Notes under the pieces: generated by a model
What the model was told of the DNA's origin: nothing
The model's input: only the letters and a program-made list of their open reading frames with translations
Databases searched by the model: none
Position numbers and translations under genes: made by a program
In this document: in pieces, positions 56,099 through 63,075 of the stretch
Layout of the letters: each line of letters opens with the position of its first letter
Position numbering within the stretch: position 1 is the first letter of the stretch
Source: Bradyrhizobium stylosanthis
GTDB lineage: Bacteria > Pseudomonadota > Alphaproteobacteria > Rhizobiales > Xanthobacteraceae
Length of the DNA: 64,000 nt
Direction of reading: 5' to 3'
Assembly: GCF_001641335.1 (NCBI RefSeq)
Contig: NZ_LVEM01000004.1
Location: 624,100-688,099 of the forward strand

Positions 56099-57607
56099 TC
56101 ACGACCCCTTCGGCCGCACGATGGCCCAGCCGATGCGCAACAATCCCTGGCGGCCGGTCACCAGCCATTCGAAGGCACGCGGCACTTCCGGCACGATGCC
56201 GGGGAAGCGCTTGAGAATCTCGGGCGGAGGGGTGCCGGCGGTGTCGGAGGCACGCCAGACCACGACGCCCCCGGTCTCGGCGAATTTGGTCTGATTGATC
56301 CACGGCGTCCGCGCAGGGTCGGCGTCGATGAAGAGATGCGGCCGGCCGGAATGCAGCGTGATCAGGCTGGCGAGCTGGGTCTCGCCGGCAACCGCGCGCA
56401 GGCGGTGGTTGGTGCGGCGGGCAAAGCTCTCGTCGAAGAAATCCGAGATGGCGCGCGCCGGCATCGAGGTCGCAACCTCGTTGGCGCCGGTCCAGGGCAG
56501 GAACAGGACGGCGAGCACCACGCCGACGGCGGGCGCGACGACGGCGGCAGCCCATACCGTGCGCAGCATCCGCGCGCGGCGCATCGCGATGAGGTCGCCG
56601 GCCGCGACGACCACGGCGAGCCCGGACAAGACCAGCACGACGCCGGCGCCGCCGACGACGGTTTCGAGCCCGAGCAGGCCCGAGATCAGCACGGCGCCGA
56701 GCGCAGGCGCCAGCGCGAAGAAATAGACGAAGCTGCGCGCGAGCGGCTCGACCGGCGGGCGATAGATGATCGGCGCCTCCTCGCCCTTGGCGACGAACAG
56801 ACCGGCGTTGAGGAAGCTCAGCGCGGGAATCGCGGCCGCACCGAGCACGAGCCCGCCGAGCAGCCAGGCCGCGTGGAGCGCGCGGGCGTTCAGCTCGGCC
56901 ATTTGCGGCAAGGTCGGCAGCACCAGCGTCTCGGCGCGCATGAGCCAGGCCGCATAGGGCAGCGCCAGCACGGCGACCACGATCAGGGCGAACAGCGGAT
57001 CGAGCGCACGCAGCGTGCGGCGGCCGCCCGCGGTCGAGAGCGCGAAGACAACGAGCAGGAGGAGCAGGAAGACCGCCGCGGGCGTCGTCAGCAGCAAGAG
57101 GCCCGCCTCGATCGACCAGGCGAACCAGGCATTGCCGCGGCGCTGGCCGATGATCTGCCAGGAATGCAGCAGAAGAAGCGCCCAGAGCGGCCGCGCCAGC
57201 ACGAGCGGGCCGAAATCGAGCGCGGACGAGGAGAAGGCGAGGACGGTCATGGTCAGGAGCACGGCGAGCACCGCCTGCTGCGAGCCGACCACCGCGCGGG
57301 AGAGATGATAAAGCGCGATGAAGGTCGCGATCTCGCAGAGCTGGGCGAGCACATAGACGCCGAACATGTGGCCGCCGGCGAGGCGATAGGCGATGTCGGC
57401 GAGCCAGACCGGCAGGGGCGGGCCGAGATCGGTACCGACCTGGTATTCCCGACCGAAGGCCAGCAGCGTCGCCAGAGAGCCGGGCGGGCTGCGGTAAAAC
57501 ACCAGCGCCACGAACAGCCACATCAAGGCCTGCAGCAGCACGGCGATCCAGACGATCAGCCGCGGCCGGGCGCGAATGAGCTCGATGACCAGGGAGGTAA
57601 ACCGCAT
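56099..57607 (-). CDS. Glycosyltransferase family 39-like membrane protein
   Basis: The product is 502 residues from the ATG at 57607 (MRFTSLVIELIRARPRL). About ten membrane helices are visible. The first loop has GTDLGPPLPVWLADIAYRLA, close to the conserved Asp region of GT39/ArnT-type lipid-linked glycosyltransferases. A periplasmic domain of about 130 residues follows the last helix and contains SGRPHLFIDADPARTPWIN. The donor and acceptor are unknown. It is a GT-C fold candidate by topology. Confidence 0.78.
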   Translation of the reverse strand: MRFTSLVIELIRARPRLIVWIAVLLQALMWLFVALVFYRSPPGSLATLLAFGREYQVGTDLGPPLPVWLADIAYRLAGGHMFGVYVLAQLCEIATFIALYHLSRAVVGSQQAVLAVLLTMTVLAFSSSALDFGPLVLARPLWALLLLHSWQIIGQRRGNAWFAWSIEAGLLLLTTPAAVFLLLLLVVFALSTAGGRRTLRALDPLFALIVVAVLALPYAAWLMRAETLVLPTLPQMAELNARALHAAWLLGGLVLGAAAIPALSFLNAGLFVAKGEEAPIIYRPPVEPLARSFVYFFALAPALGAVLISGLLGLETVVGGAGVVLVLSGLAVVVAAGDLIAMRRARMLRTVWAAAVVAPAVGVVLAVLFLPWTGANEVATSMPARAISDFFDESFARRTNHRLRAVAGETQLASLITLHSGRPHLFIDADPARTPWINQTKFAETGGVVVWRASDTAGTPPPEILKRFPGIVPEVPRAFEWLVTGRQGLLRIGWAIVRPKGS

Positions 57608-57708
57608 GCAACGTCCGAAAGATGCAGCCAACCCGTCCAGCCGGCCCTATTCGCTCACGACTACTTTGATAAGGGGCGCTGCGCGTCGTGGCAACTTCGG
57701 TCTGCTCG

Positions 57709-57828
57709 TCATGCCCGGGCTTGTCCCGGGCATCCACGTTCTTCTGAGCTGGCCGCAAAGACGTGGATGGCCGGGACATGGGCGAGCGGAGCGACGCCGT
57801 CCTTCGGACGGCTGTGCCTGGCCATGAC
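57709..57828. repeat. Palindromic repeat, GTCATGCCCGGGCTTGTCCC family, copy 4 with insertion
   Basis: The left arm is standard. The right arm is split by about 40 bases that contain their own hairpin (GCCGTCC-TTC-GGACGGC, 57796-57812) before the closing CCATGAC. Confidence 0.75.
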
Positions 57829-57853
57829 GATGTGGAAACAGTGGGACGGGACC

Positions 57854-58747
57854 TTAGAGGTTTGCCGAGGCGTCGACCTCGACGCTCGCTTCCACCTGCA
57901 CCTCGGCCTCGGTGACCGAGAACAGGTCCTGCACCGGCTCGACGGTCCAGGGCATGTGCTTGGCACGCGCCGCCGCGACCGGCGCGAAGAAGCTGCGGTG
58001 GTGGACGGTGGGGCCGAGGCGGTTGAGGGCATCGAGATGCTCGGGGACGCCGTAGCCCTTGTGCTGCTCGAAACCGTAGCCGGGGCAATCCTGCGCCAGC
58101 GCGCACATCAGGCGGTCGCGCGTCACCTTGGCGACGATGGAGGCTGCGGCGATCGACAGCACGATGCCGTCGCCGCCGATCACGGCCTCGCAGTCGCAGG
58201 CCGTGTCGAGGCGGTCGCGGCCGTCGACGAAGACGTGGCGGGGCGCCTCGGGCAAAGCCACCACGGCGCGCTTCAGCGCCCATAGCGAGGCGCGCAGGAT
58301 GTTGTCGCGGTCGATTCGCGCCGGCGAGGCGATTGCGACCGAGACCTGGGCGGTGGCGCAGATCTTGTCGAACAGCTTTTCGCGCGCCTCGGCGGTCAGG
58401 CGCTTGGAATCATCGATGCCGCGCGGGATGCGGTCGGGATCGAGAATCACCGCGGCCGCCACCACGGGACCTGCCAGCGGCCCGCGCCCCGCCTCGTCAC
58501 AGCCGGCAACCGGCCAGACCCCGCGCTTGATCAGCACGCGCTCGCGGCGGAAGCTCGGCGGCGCGATCGCGATGATGCCTTTCCTGCCGGCAGGGACCTT
58601 CACGGCAGCAGCCTTCGCGGCAGAAGACTTCGCTGCGGTCGATTTCGCTGCGTTGGCTTTGGCCGCCTTGGCAGGTGCTGCCGTCTTCGCAGCCCGCTCT
58701 TTCGACGCGCCTTTGGCCGGTTTCCCGGCGGACTTGTCCCGAATCAT
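57854..58747 (-). CDS. rnhB: Ribonuclease HII with Ala/Lys-rich N-terminal extension
   Basis: The product is 297 residues from the ATG at 58747. Residues 1-62 are an Ala/Lys/Ser-rich tail absent from standard RNase HII (about 200-230 residues). The catalytic core starts with VAGCDEAGRGPLAGPVVAAA (Asp and Glu of the DEDD set) and continues with DSKRL, an Asp in FVDGRDRL, and the region ASIVAKVTRDRLM. HKGYGVPEHLDAL is a further family hallmark. It removes ribonucleotides from DNA. The tail is positively charged and may bind nucleic acid. Confidence 0.96.
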   Translation of the reverse strand: MIRDKSAGKPAKGASKERAAKTAAPAKAAKANAAKSTAAKSSAAKAAAVKVPAGRKGIIAIAPPSFRRERVLIKRGVWPVAGCDEAGRGPLAGPVVAAAVILDPDRIPRGIDDSKRLTAEAREKLFDKICATAQVSVAIASPARIDRDNILRASLWALKRAVVALPEAPRHVFVDGRDRLDTACDCEAVIGGDGIVLSIAAASIVAKVTRDRLMCALAQDCPGYGFEQHKGYGVPEHLDALNRLGPTVHHRSFFAPVAAARAKHMPWTVEPVQDLFSVTEAEVQVEASVEVDASANL

Positions 58748-58824
58748 GGCCGGGATCGTGCGCAAGCGGCCCTGCCGGCGCAACCGGGAACCCCGGATAA
58801 TTCCCGTTATTCAGGCCGACCGCC

Positions 58825-59280
58825 CTACTTCGCCAGATGCACCCGCCGGTCCTCGCCGACCTCGATACCGGGCGCGACCACGACCTCCCACGGGTGATCG
58901 TCGGGGTCGCTGAAATAGCCGGAATAGCCGCCATAGTCGGTCTCATGCGCGGCCTTCAGCAGCTTCGCGCCCTTGCCAAGGGCGAAAGCCAGCACCGCAT
59001 CGACCTCCTCGCGCGAGGCGCAGTTCCAGGCGAGGGTGACGCCGCGGAAAGTCGATGGCCTCGGATTGTCAGGCAGCCTGGCATCGGCGGCGAGCAGATC
59101 CCAGGGATACAGCGCGAGCACCGGACCTCCGGTGTCGTAGAACGCGACCGCCTCGCCGGTGGCCTTCAGCCGGCGCGAGAAACCGAGCGCGTCGTAGAAG
59201 GCGATGCTGGCGCGGATGTCGGCAACGCCGAGCGTGATGACGGTGAGCCGTGGCACCGGAGCCGGCAATTCCTTACTCAT
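58825..59280 (-). CDS. VOC-superfamily (glyoxalase-like) protein
   Basis: The product is 151 residues from the ATG at 59280. The VOC fold is shown by LTVITLGVADIRASIAFYDA, a central strand region with GGPVLALYPWDLLAADARLP, and the end YSGYFSDPDDHPWEVVVAPG, which carries the usual metal-site Glu. Substrate is unknown. It lies 25 bases after the radical SAM gene on the same strand and so may be co-transcribed with it and share SOS control. Confidence 0.9.
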   Translation of the reverse strand: MSKELPAPVPRLTVITLGVADIRASIAFYDALGFSRRLKATGEAVAFYDTGGPVLALYPWDLLAADARLPDNPRPSTFRGVTLAWNCASREEVDAVLAFALGKGAKLLKAAHETDYGGYSGYFSDPDDHPWEVVVAPGIEVGEDRRVHLAK

Positions 59281-59305
59281 GTTACGCCTCTTCCACGTGA
59301 TCGGA

Positions 59306-60472
59306 TCAGAACAGGCTGAGCTGATCGCCGTTCCGCTTCGGCCTTGCAAAGTGATCGGTCGTCAGCCTGGAGCGGCGCTTGTTCAAGCCGAGCCTGTCGC
59401 AGGCGATCTCGAAGCGGCGGCCGATGGTCCAGGCCATCGGTCCGGTGCCCTTCATCCGCTCGCCCCATTTGGCGTCGTAGTCGCGGCCGCCGCGCATGTC
59501 GCGGATCAGCGTGAAGACGTGGCGATAGCGGTCCGGATAGTTCGCCATCAGCCATTCGCGGAAGAGATCGCGCACCTCCAGCGGCAGCCGCAGCAGCACA
59601 TAGGAGGCTTCCTTGACGCCGGCATGGGCGGCGGCATCGAGGATGCGCTCGATCTCGGAATCGTTCAGCGCGGGGATTACCGGCGCGACCATCACCGTGG
59701 TGGGAATGCCCGCCTCCGAAAGCTGCTTCAGCGCCTCCAGCCGCTTCGGCGGCGTCGAGGCGCGCGGCTCCATGGTGCGCGCCAGCTTCGGATCGAGCGA
59801 GGTCACTGATATCGCGACCTTGGCGAGGTTGCGCTTGGCCATCCGCGCGAGAATGTCGATGTCGCGCACGACCAGCGCCGATTTGGTGACGATGCCGACG
59901 GGATGCGAAGTACGTTCCAGCACTTCGAGAATGCCGCGCATGATTTTGCGCTCGCGCTCGATCGGCTGATACGGATCGGTGTTGGTGCCGATCGCGATCA
60001 TCCGCGGCTCGTAGCCGGGTGCGGCGAGCTCCTTCTCCAGCAGCGAGGGCGCCTCGGGCTTCACGAACAGCTTCGACTCGAAGTCGAGTCCCGGCGACAG
60101 TCCGAGATAGGCATGGGTCGGACGCGCGAAGCAGTAGACGCAACCGTGCTCGCAGCCGCGATAGGGATTGATCGAGCGATCGAAGCCGATGTCGGGGGAG
60201 TCGTTGCGCGTGATCACCTTGCGCGAGGTGTCGACCCCAACCGTGGTCTTGAACGGCGGCAGATCCTCGAGGCTCTGCCAGCCGTCGTCGAAGGCGACGC
60301 GGGCCTCGGCCTCGAAGCGGCCGCTGGCATTGGACTGCGCGCCGCGGCCTCGCCTGCGCTGGCGGTCGATGGCGACGGCCAGCTCGGGAAAATCAGAGTC
60401 CGCACCCGCCGGCTCGGAGGGCGCCTTGACCGGCGGGTGCTTGAGAGCATGAGAGGATGCTGCTGGACTCAT
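59306..60472 (-). CDS. Radical SAM protein, PA0069/Rv2578c family (SplB-related), with beta-clamp motif
   Basis: The product is 388 residues from the ATG at 60472. The radical SAM cluster motif is Cys107, Cys111 and Cys114 in NPYRGCEHGCVYCFARPTHA, the spacing CX3CX2C. Conserved NTDPYQPIERERKIMRGILE and VTKSALVVRDIDIL match the COG1533 (SplB-like, DNA photoproduct repair) superfamily. The N-terminal 60 residues are charged and partly disordered. The protein ends in NGDQLSLF, an exact match to the QL(S/D)LF clamp-binding consensus. A LexA box covers its promoter. The substrate is unknown; DNA lesion repair is inferred. Confidence 0.93.
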   Translation of the reverse strand: MSPAASSHALKHPPVKAPSEPAGADSDFPELAVAIDRQRRRGRGAQSNASGRFEAEARVAFDDGWQSLEDLPPFKTTVGVDTSRKVITRNDSPDIGFDRSINPYRGCEHGCVYCFARPTHAYLGLSPGLDFESKLFVKPEAPSLLEKELAAPGYEPRMIAIGTNTDPYQPIERERKIMRGILEVLERTSHPVGIVTKSALVVRDIDILARMAKRNLAKVAISVTSLDPKLARTMEPRASTPPKRLEALKQLSEAGIPTTVMVAPVIPALNDSEIERILDAAAHAGVKEASYVLLRLPLEVRDLFREWLMANYPDRYRHVFTLIRDMRGGRDYDAKWGERMKGTGPMAWTIGRRFEIACDRLGLNKRRSRLTTDHFARPKRNGDQLSLF

Positions 60473-60478
60473 GCAGCC

Positions 60479-60506
60479 AAGATAACACGAGAACGGAACA
60501 AATCAA
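60479..60506 (-). promoter_or_regulatory. Candidate promoter of the radical SAM gene
   Basis: On the minus strand TTGATT (60501-60506) and TATCTT (60479-60484) are separated by 16 bases. The start point should fall about 6-8 bases later, at or next to the ATG at 60472. No Shine-Dalgarno sequence precedes that ATG, so a leaderless mRNA is plausible. Confidence 0.6.
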
Positions 60507-60510
60507 GAAC
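60496..60510. promoter_or_regulatory. LexA (SOS) box overlapping the radical SAM promoter
   Basis: GAAC-AAATCAA-GAAC is a perfect match to the alphaproteobacterial LexA site GAAC-N7-GAAC (equivalently GTTC-N7-GTTC). It covers the -35 and is 24 bases from the start codon. A third GAAC at 60491-60494 adjoins it. Confidence 0.85.
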
Positions 60511-60682
60511 ACAAACAAAAAAGCTGAAAACAACCCCATGCACAGTAGCGCTGCCCAAACTTCGCGCGCCGAGCTTTGACCTCACGCAACACCGCGTGAC
60601 CTCGACCCCGTTTTGATGCGGTGGAGGATCGATCTCGCCGGAACTCGGTTGATGACGATCCCGGGTGAAGGTCAGCAAGAAT

Positions 60683-63070
60683 ATGACAAAGCAACAACAA
60701 TCGGCCGCTGCAAGCAGCGACCTCGATCTGCTCGATCGTTACTGGCGTGCCGCCAACTACCTCTCCGTCGGGCAAATCTACCTGCTCGACAACCCGTTGC
60801 TGCGCGAGCCGTTGCGGCCCGAGCACATCAAGCCGCGTCTGCTCGGCCATTGGGGCACGACGCCCGGTCTGAACTTCATCTATGCCCATCTCAACCGCGT
60901 GATCCGCGCGCTCGATGTCGGCGTGCTCTATGTCTGCGGCCCCGGCCATGGCGGCCCGGGCATGGTCGCCAACACCTATCTCGAAGGCAGCTACAGCGAG
61001 ATCTATCCCGACATCGCGCGCGATGCGGAGGGACTGCGCAAGCTGTTCAGGCAGTTCTCCTTCCCCGGCGGCATTCCGAGCCACGCGGCGCCGGAAACGC
61101 CGGGCTCGATCCACGAGGGCGGCGAGCTCGGCTACGCGCTGGTGCACGCCTATGGCGCGGCGTTCGACAATCCCGATCTGGTCGTTGCCTGCGTCGTCGG
61201 CGACGGCGAGGCCGAGACCGGCCCGTTGGCCGCGTCCTGGCACTCCAACAAGTTCCTGAACCCGGCGCATGATGGCGCGGTGCTGCCGATCCTGCATCTC
61301 AACGGCTACAAGATTGCCAATCCCACCGTGCTCGGACGGATGCCCGACAGCGAGATCCGCGACCTGTTCCGTGGGCTGGGCCACGAGCCGCTGTTCGTCG
61401 AGGGCGACGATCCCAAATTGATGCACCAGACAATGGCCGACGCGCTCGACGTCGCCTTCGCCAGCATCCGCTCGATCCAGCAGCACGCCCGCGACGGCCG
61501 CAAGGCGGTCGAACGGCCGCGCTGGCCGATGATCGTGCTGCGCAGCCCGAAGGGCTGGACCGGTCCGAAGGAGGTCGACGGCAAGAAGGTCGAAGGTTTT
61601 TGGCGCGCACATCAGGTGCCGGTCGCGAGCTGCCGCGAGAATCCGGCGCATCTGAAGATCCTTGAAGACTGGATGCGAAGCTACGAGCCGGAAAAACTGT
61701 TCGACGCGAGCGGCGCGCTTGTCCCCGAGCTCCAGGCGCTGGCGCCTGAAGGCAACAGGCGCATGGGCGCCAGTCCGCACGCGAACGGCGGCCTGCTCAA
61801 GAAGGAGCTGAAGCTGCCCGACTACCGCGGCTTCGCGCTCGAGGTGCCGCAACCCGGCGCCGTCACCGGCGAGGCGACGCGCGAGCTCGGCAAGTTCCTG
61901 CGCGATGTCATTCGCCTCAACGCGCAAGAGCGCAACTTCCGCATCATGGGTCCGGACGAGACCGCGTCAAACCGGCTCGATGCGGTGTTCGAGGCGACGG
62001 AACGCGTCTGGATGGAGCCGACCGAACCGTACGACGTGCATCTCGCCCAGGACGGCCGCGTGATGGAGGTGCTGAGCGAGCATCTCTGCCAGGGCTGGCT
62101 CGAAGGCTACCTGCTGACCGGACGGCACGGCTTCTTCTCCTGCTACGAAGCCTTCATCCACATCGTCGATTCCATGTTCAACCAGCACGCCAAATGGCTG
62201 AAGGTGACGCGCGACCTGCCGTGGCGGCGGCCGATCGCCTCGCTGAACTATCTGCTGACCTCGCATGTCTGGCGCCAGGACCATAACGGCTTCAGCCACC
62301 AGGACCCCGGCTTCGTCGATCTCGTCGCCAACAAGAAGGCCGACATCGTCCGCATCTATTTCCCGCCGGATGCCAACACGCTGCTGTGGATCGCGGACCA
62401 TTGCCTTCGCACTTACGACCGCATCAACGTGATCGTCGCCGGCAAGCAGCCGGCGCCGCAATGGCTGTCGATGCAGGATGCGGCGACGCATTGCGATGCC
62501 GGCATCGGCATCTGGACCTGGGCGGGCACGGAGGACGCAAGCGGCGAGCCCGACGTGGTGATGGCCTGCGCCGGCGACGTGCCGACACTGGAGACGCTCG
62601 CCGCCGTCGACCTCCTGCGCAAGGCGCTGCCGGACCTGAAAATCCGCGTCGTCAACGTCGTCGACCTGATGACACTGCAGCCGAAGGAGCAGCATCCGCA
62701 CGGGCTTTCGGACCGCGACTTCGACAGCCTGTTCACATCGGACAAGCCCGTGATCTTCGCCTATCACGGCTATCCCTATCTGATCCACCGTCTCACCTAT
62801 AACCGCACCAACCATGCCGGCTTGCATGTGCGCGGCTTCGCCGAGGAAGGCACCACGACGACGCCGTTCGACATGGTCGTGCTCAACGAGCTCGACCGCT
62901 ATCACCTCGCCATCGAGGCGATCGAGCGCGTGCCGGGACTTGCGACAAAAGCCGCGCAGGTGAAGCAGCAGCTCCGCGACAAGCTGATCGCGCATTCGCG
63001 CTATGTGCGCGAGCACGGCGAGGACATGCCGGAGATCCGCGACTGGACCTGGCCAGGCAAGGCGGGCTGA
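60683..63070 (+). CDS. xfp: Phosphoketolase (D-xylulose 5-phosphate / D-fructose 6-phosphate)
   Basis: The product is 795 residues from the ATG at 60683; a GTG at 60665 is possible. TPP-dependent phosphoketolase features include HWGTTPGLNFIYAHLNR, GPGHGGPGMVANTYLEGSYS, FPGGIPSHAAPETPGSIHEG, VVGDGEAETGPLAASWHSNK and HVWRQDHNGFSHQDPGF. It splits sugar phosphates with phosphate to acetyl phosphate plus glyceraldehyde 3-phosphate or erythrose 4-phosphate. ackA follows after 5 bases, so the two form an operon converting acetyl phosphate to acetate and ATP. No pta is seen inside the window. Confidence 0.97.
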   Translation: MTKQQQSAAASSDLDLLDRYWRAANYLSVGQIYLLDNPLLREPLRPEHIKPRLLGHWGTTPGLNFIYAHLNRVIRALDVGVLYVCGPGHGGPGMVANTYLEGSYSEIYPDIARDAEGLRKLFRQFSFPGGIPSHAAPETPGSIHEGGELGYALVHAYGAAFDNPDLVVACVVGDGEAETGPLAASWHSNKFLNPAHDGAVLPILHLNGYKIANPTVLGRMPDSEIRDLFRGLGHEPLFVEGDDPKLMHQTMADALDVAFASIRSIQQHARDGRKAVERPRWPMIVLRSPKGWTGPKEVDGKKVEGFWRAHQVPVASCRENPAHLKILEDWMRSYEPEKLFDASGALVPELQALAPEGNRRMGASPHANGGLLKKELKLPDYRGFALEVPQPGAVTGEATRELGKFLRDVIRLNAQERNFRIMGPDETASNRLDAVFEATERVWMEPTEPYDVHLAQDGRVMEVLSEHLCQGWLEGYLLTGRHGFFSCYEAFIHIVDSMFNQHAKWLKVTRDLPWRRPIASLNYLLTSHVWRQDHNGFSHQDPGFVDLVANKKADIVRIYFPPDANTLLWIADHCLRTYDRINVIVAGKQPAPQWLSMQDAATHCDAGIGIWTWAGTEDASGEPDVVMACAGDVPTLETLAAVDLLRKALPDLKIRVVNVVDLMTLQPKEQHPHGLSDRDFDSLFTSDKPVIFAYHGYPYLIHRLTYNRTNHAGLHVRGFAEEGTTTTPFDMVVLNELDRYHLAIEAIERVPGLATKAAQVKQQLRDKLIAHSRYVREHGEDMPEIRDWTWPGKAG

Positions 63071-63075
63071 CCGCG

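Noticed and set aside
60649..60662. FNR/FixK-like box TTGAT-N4-ATCcc upstream of xfp
   Set aside because: The second half-site matches only ATC, and the site lies about 20 bases from the start codon, too close for activation.
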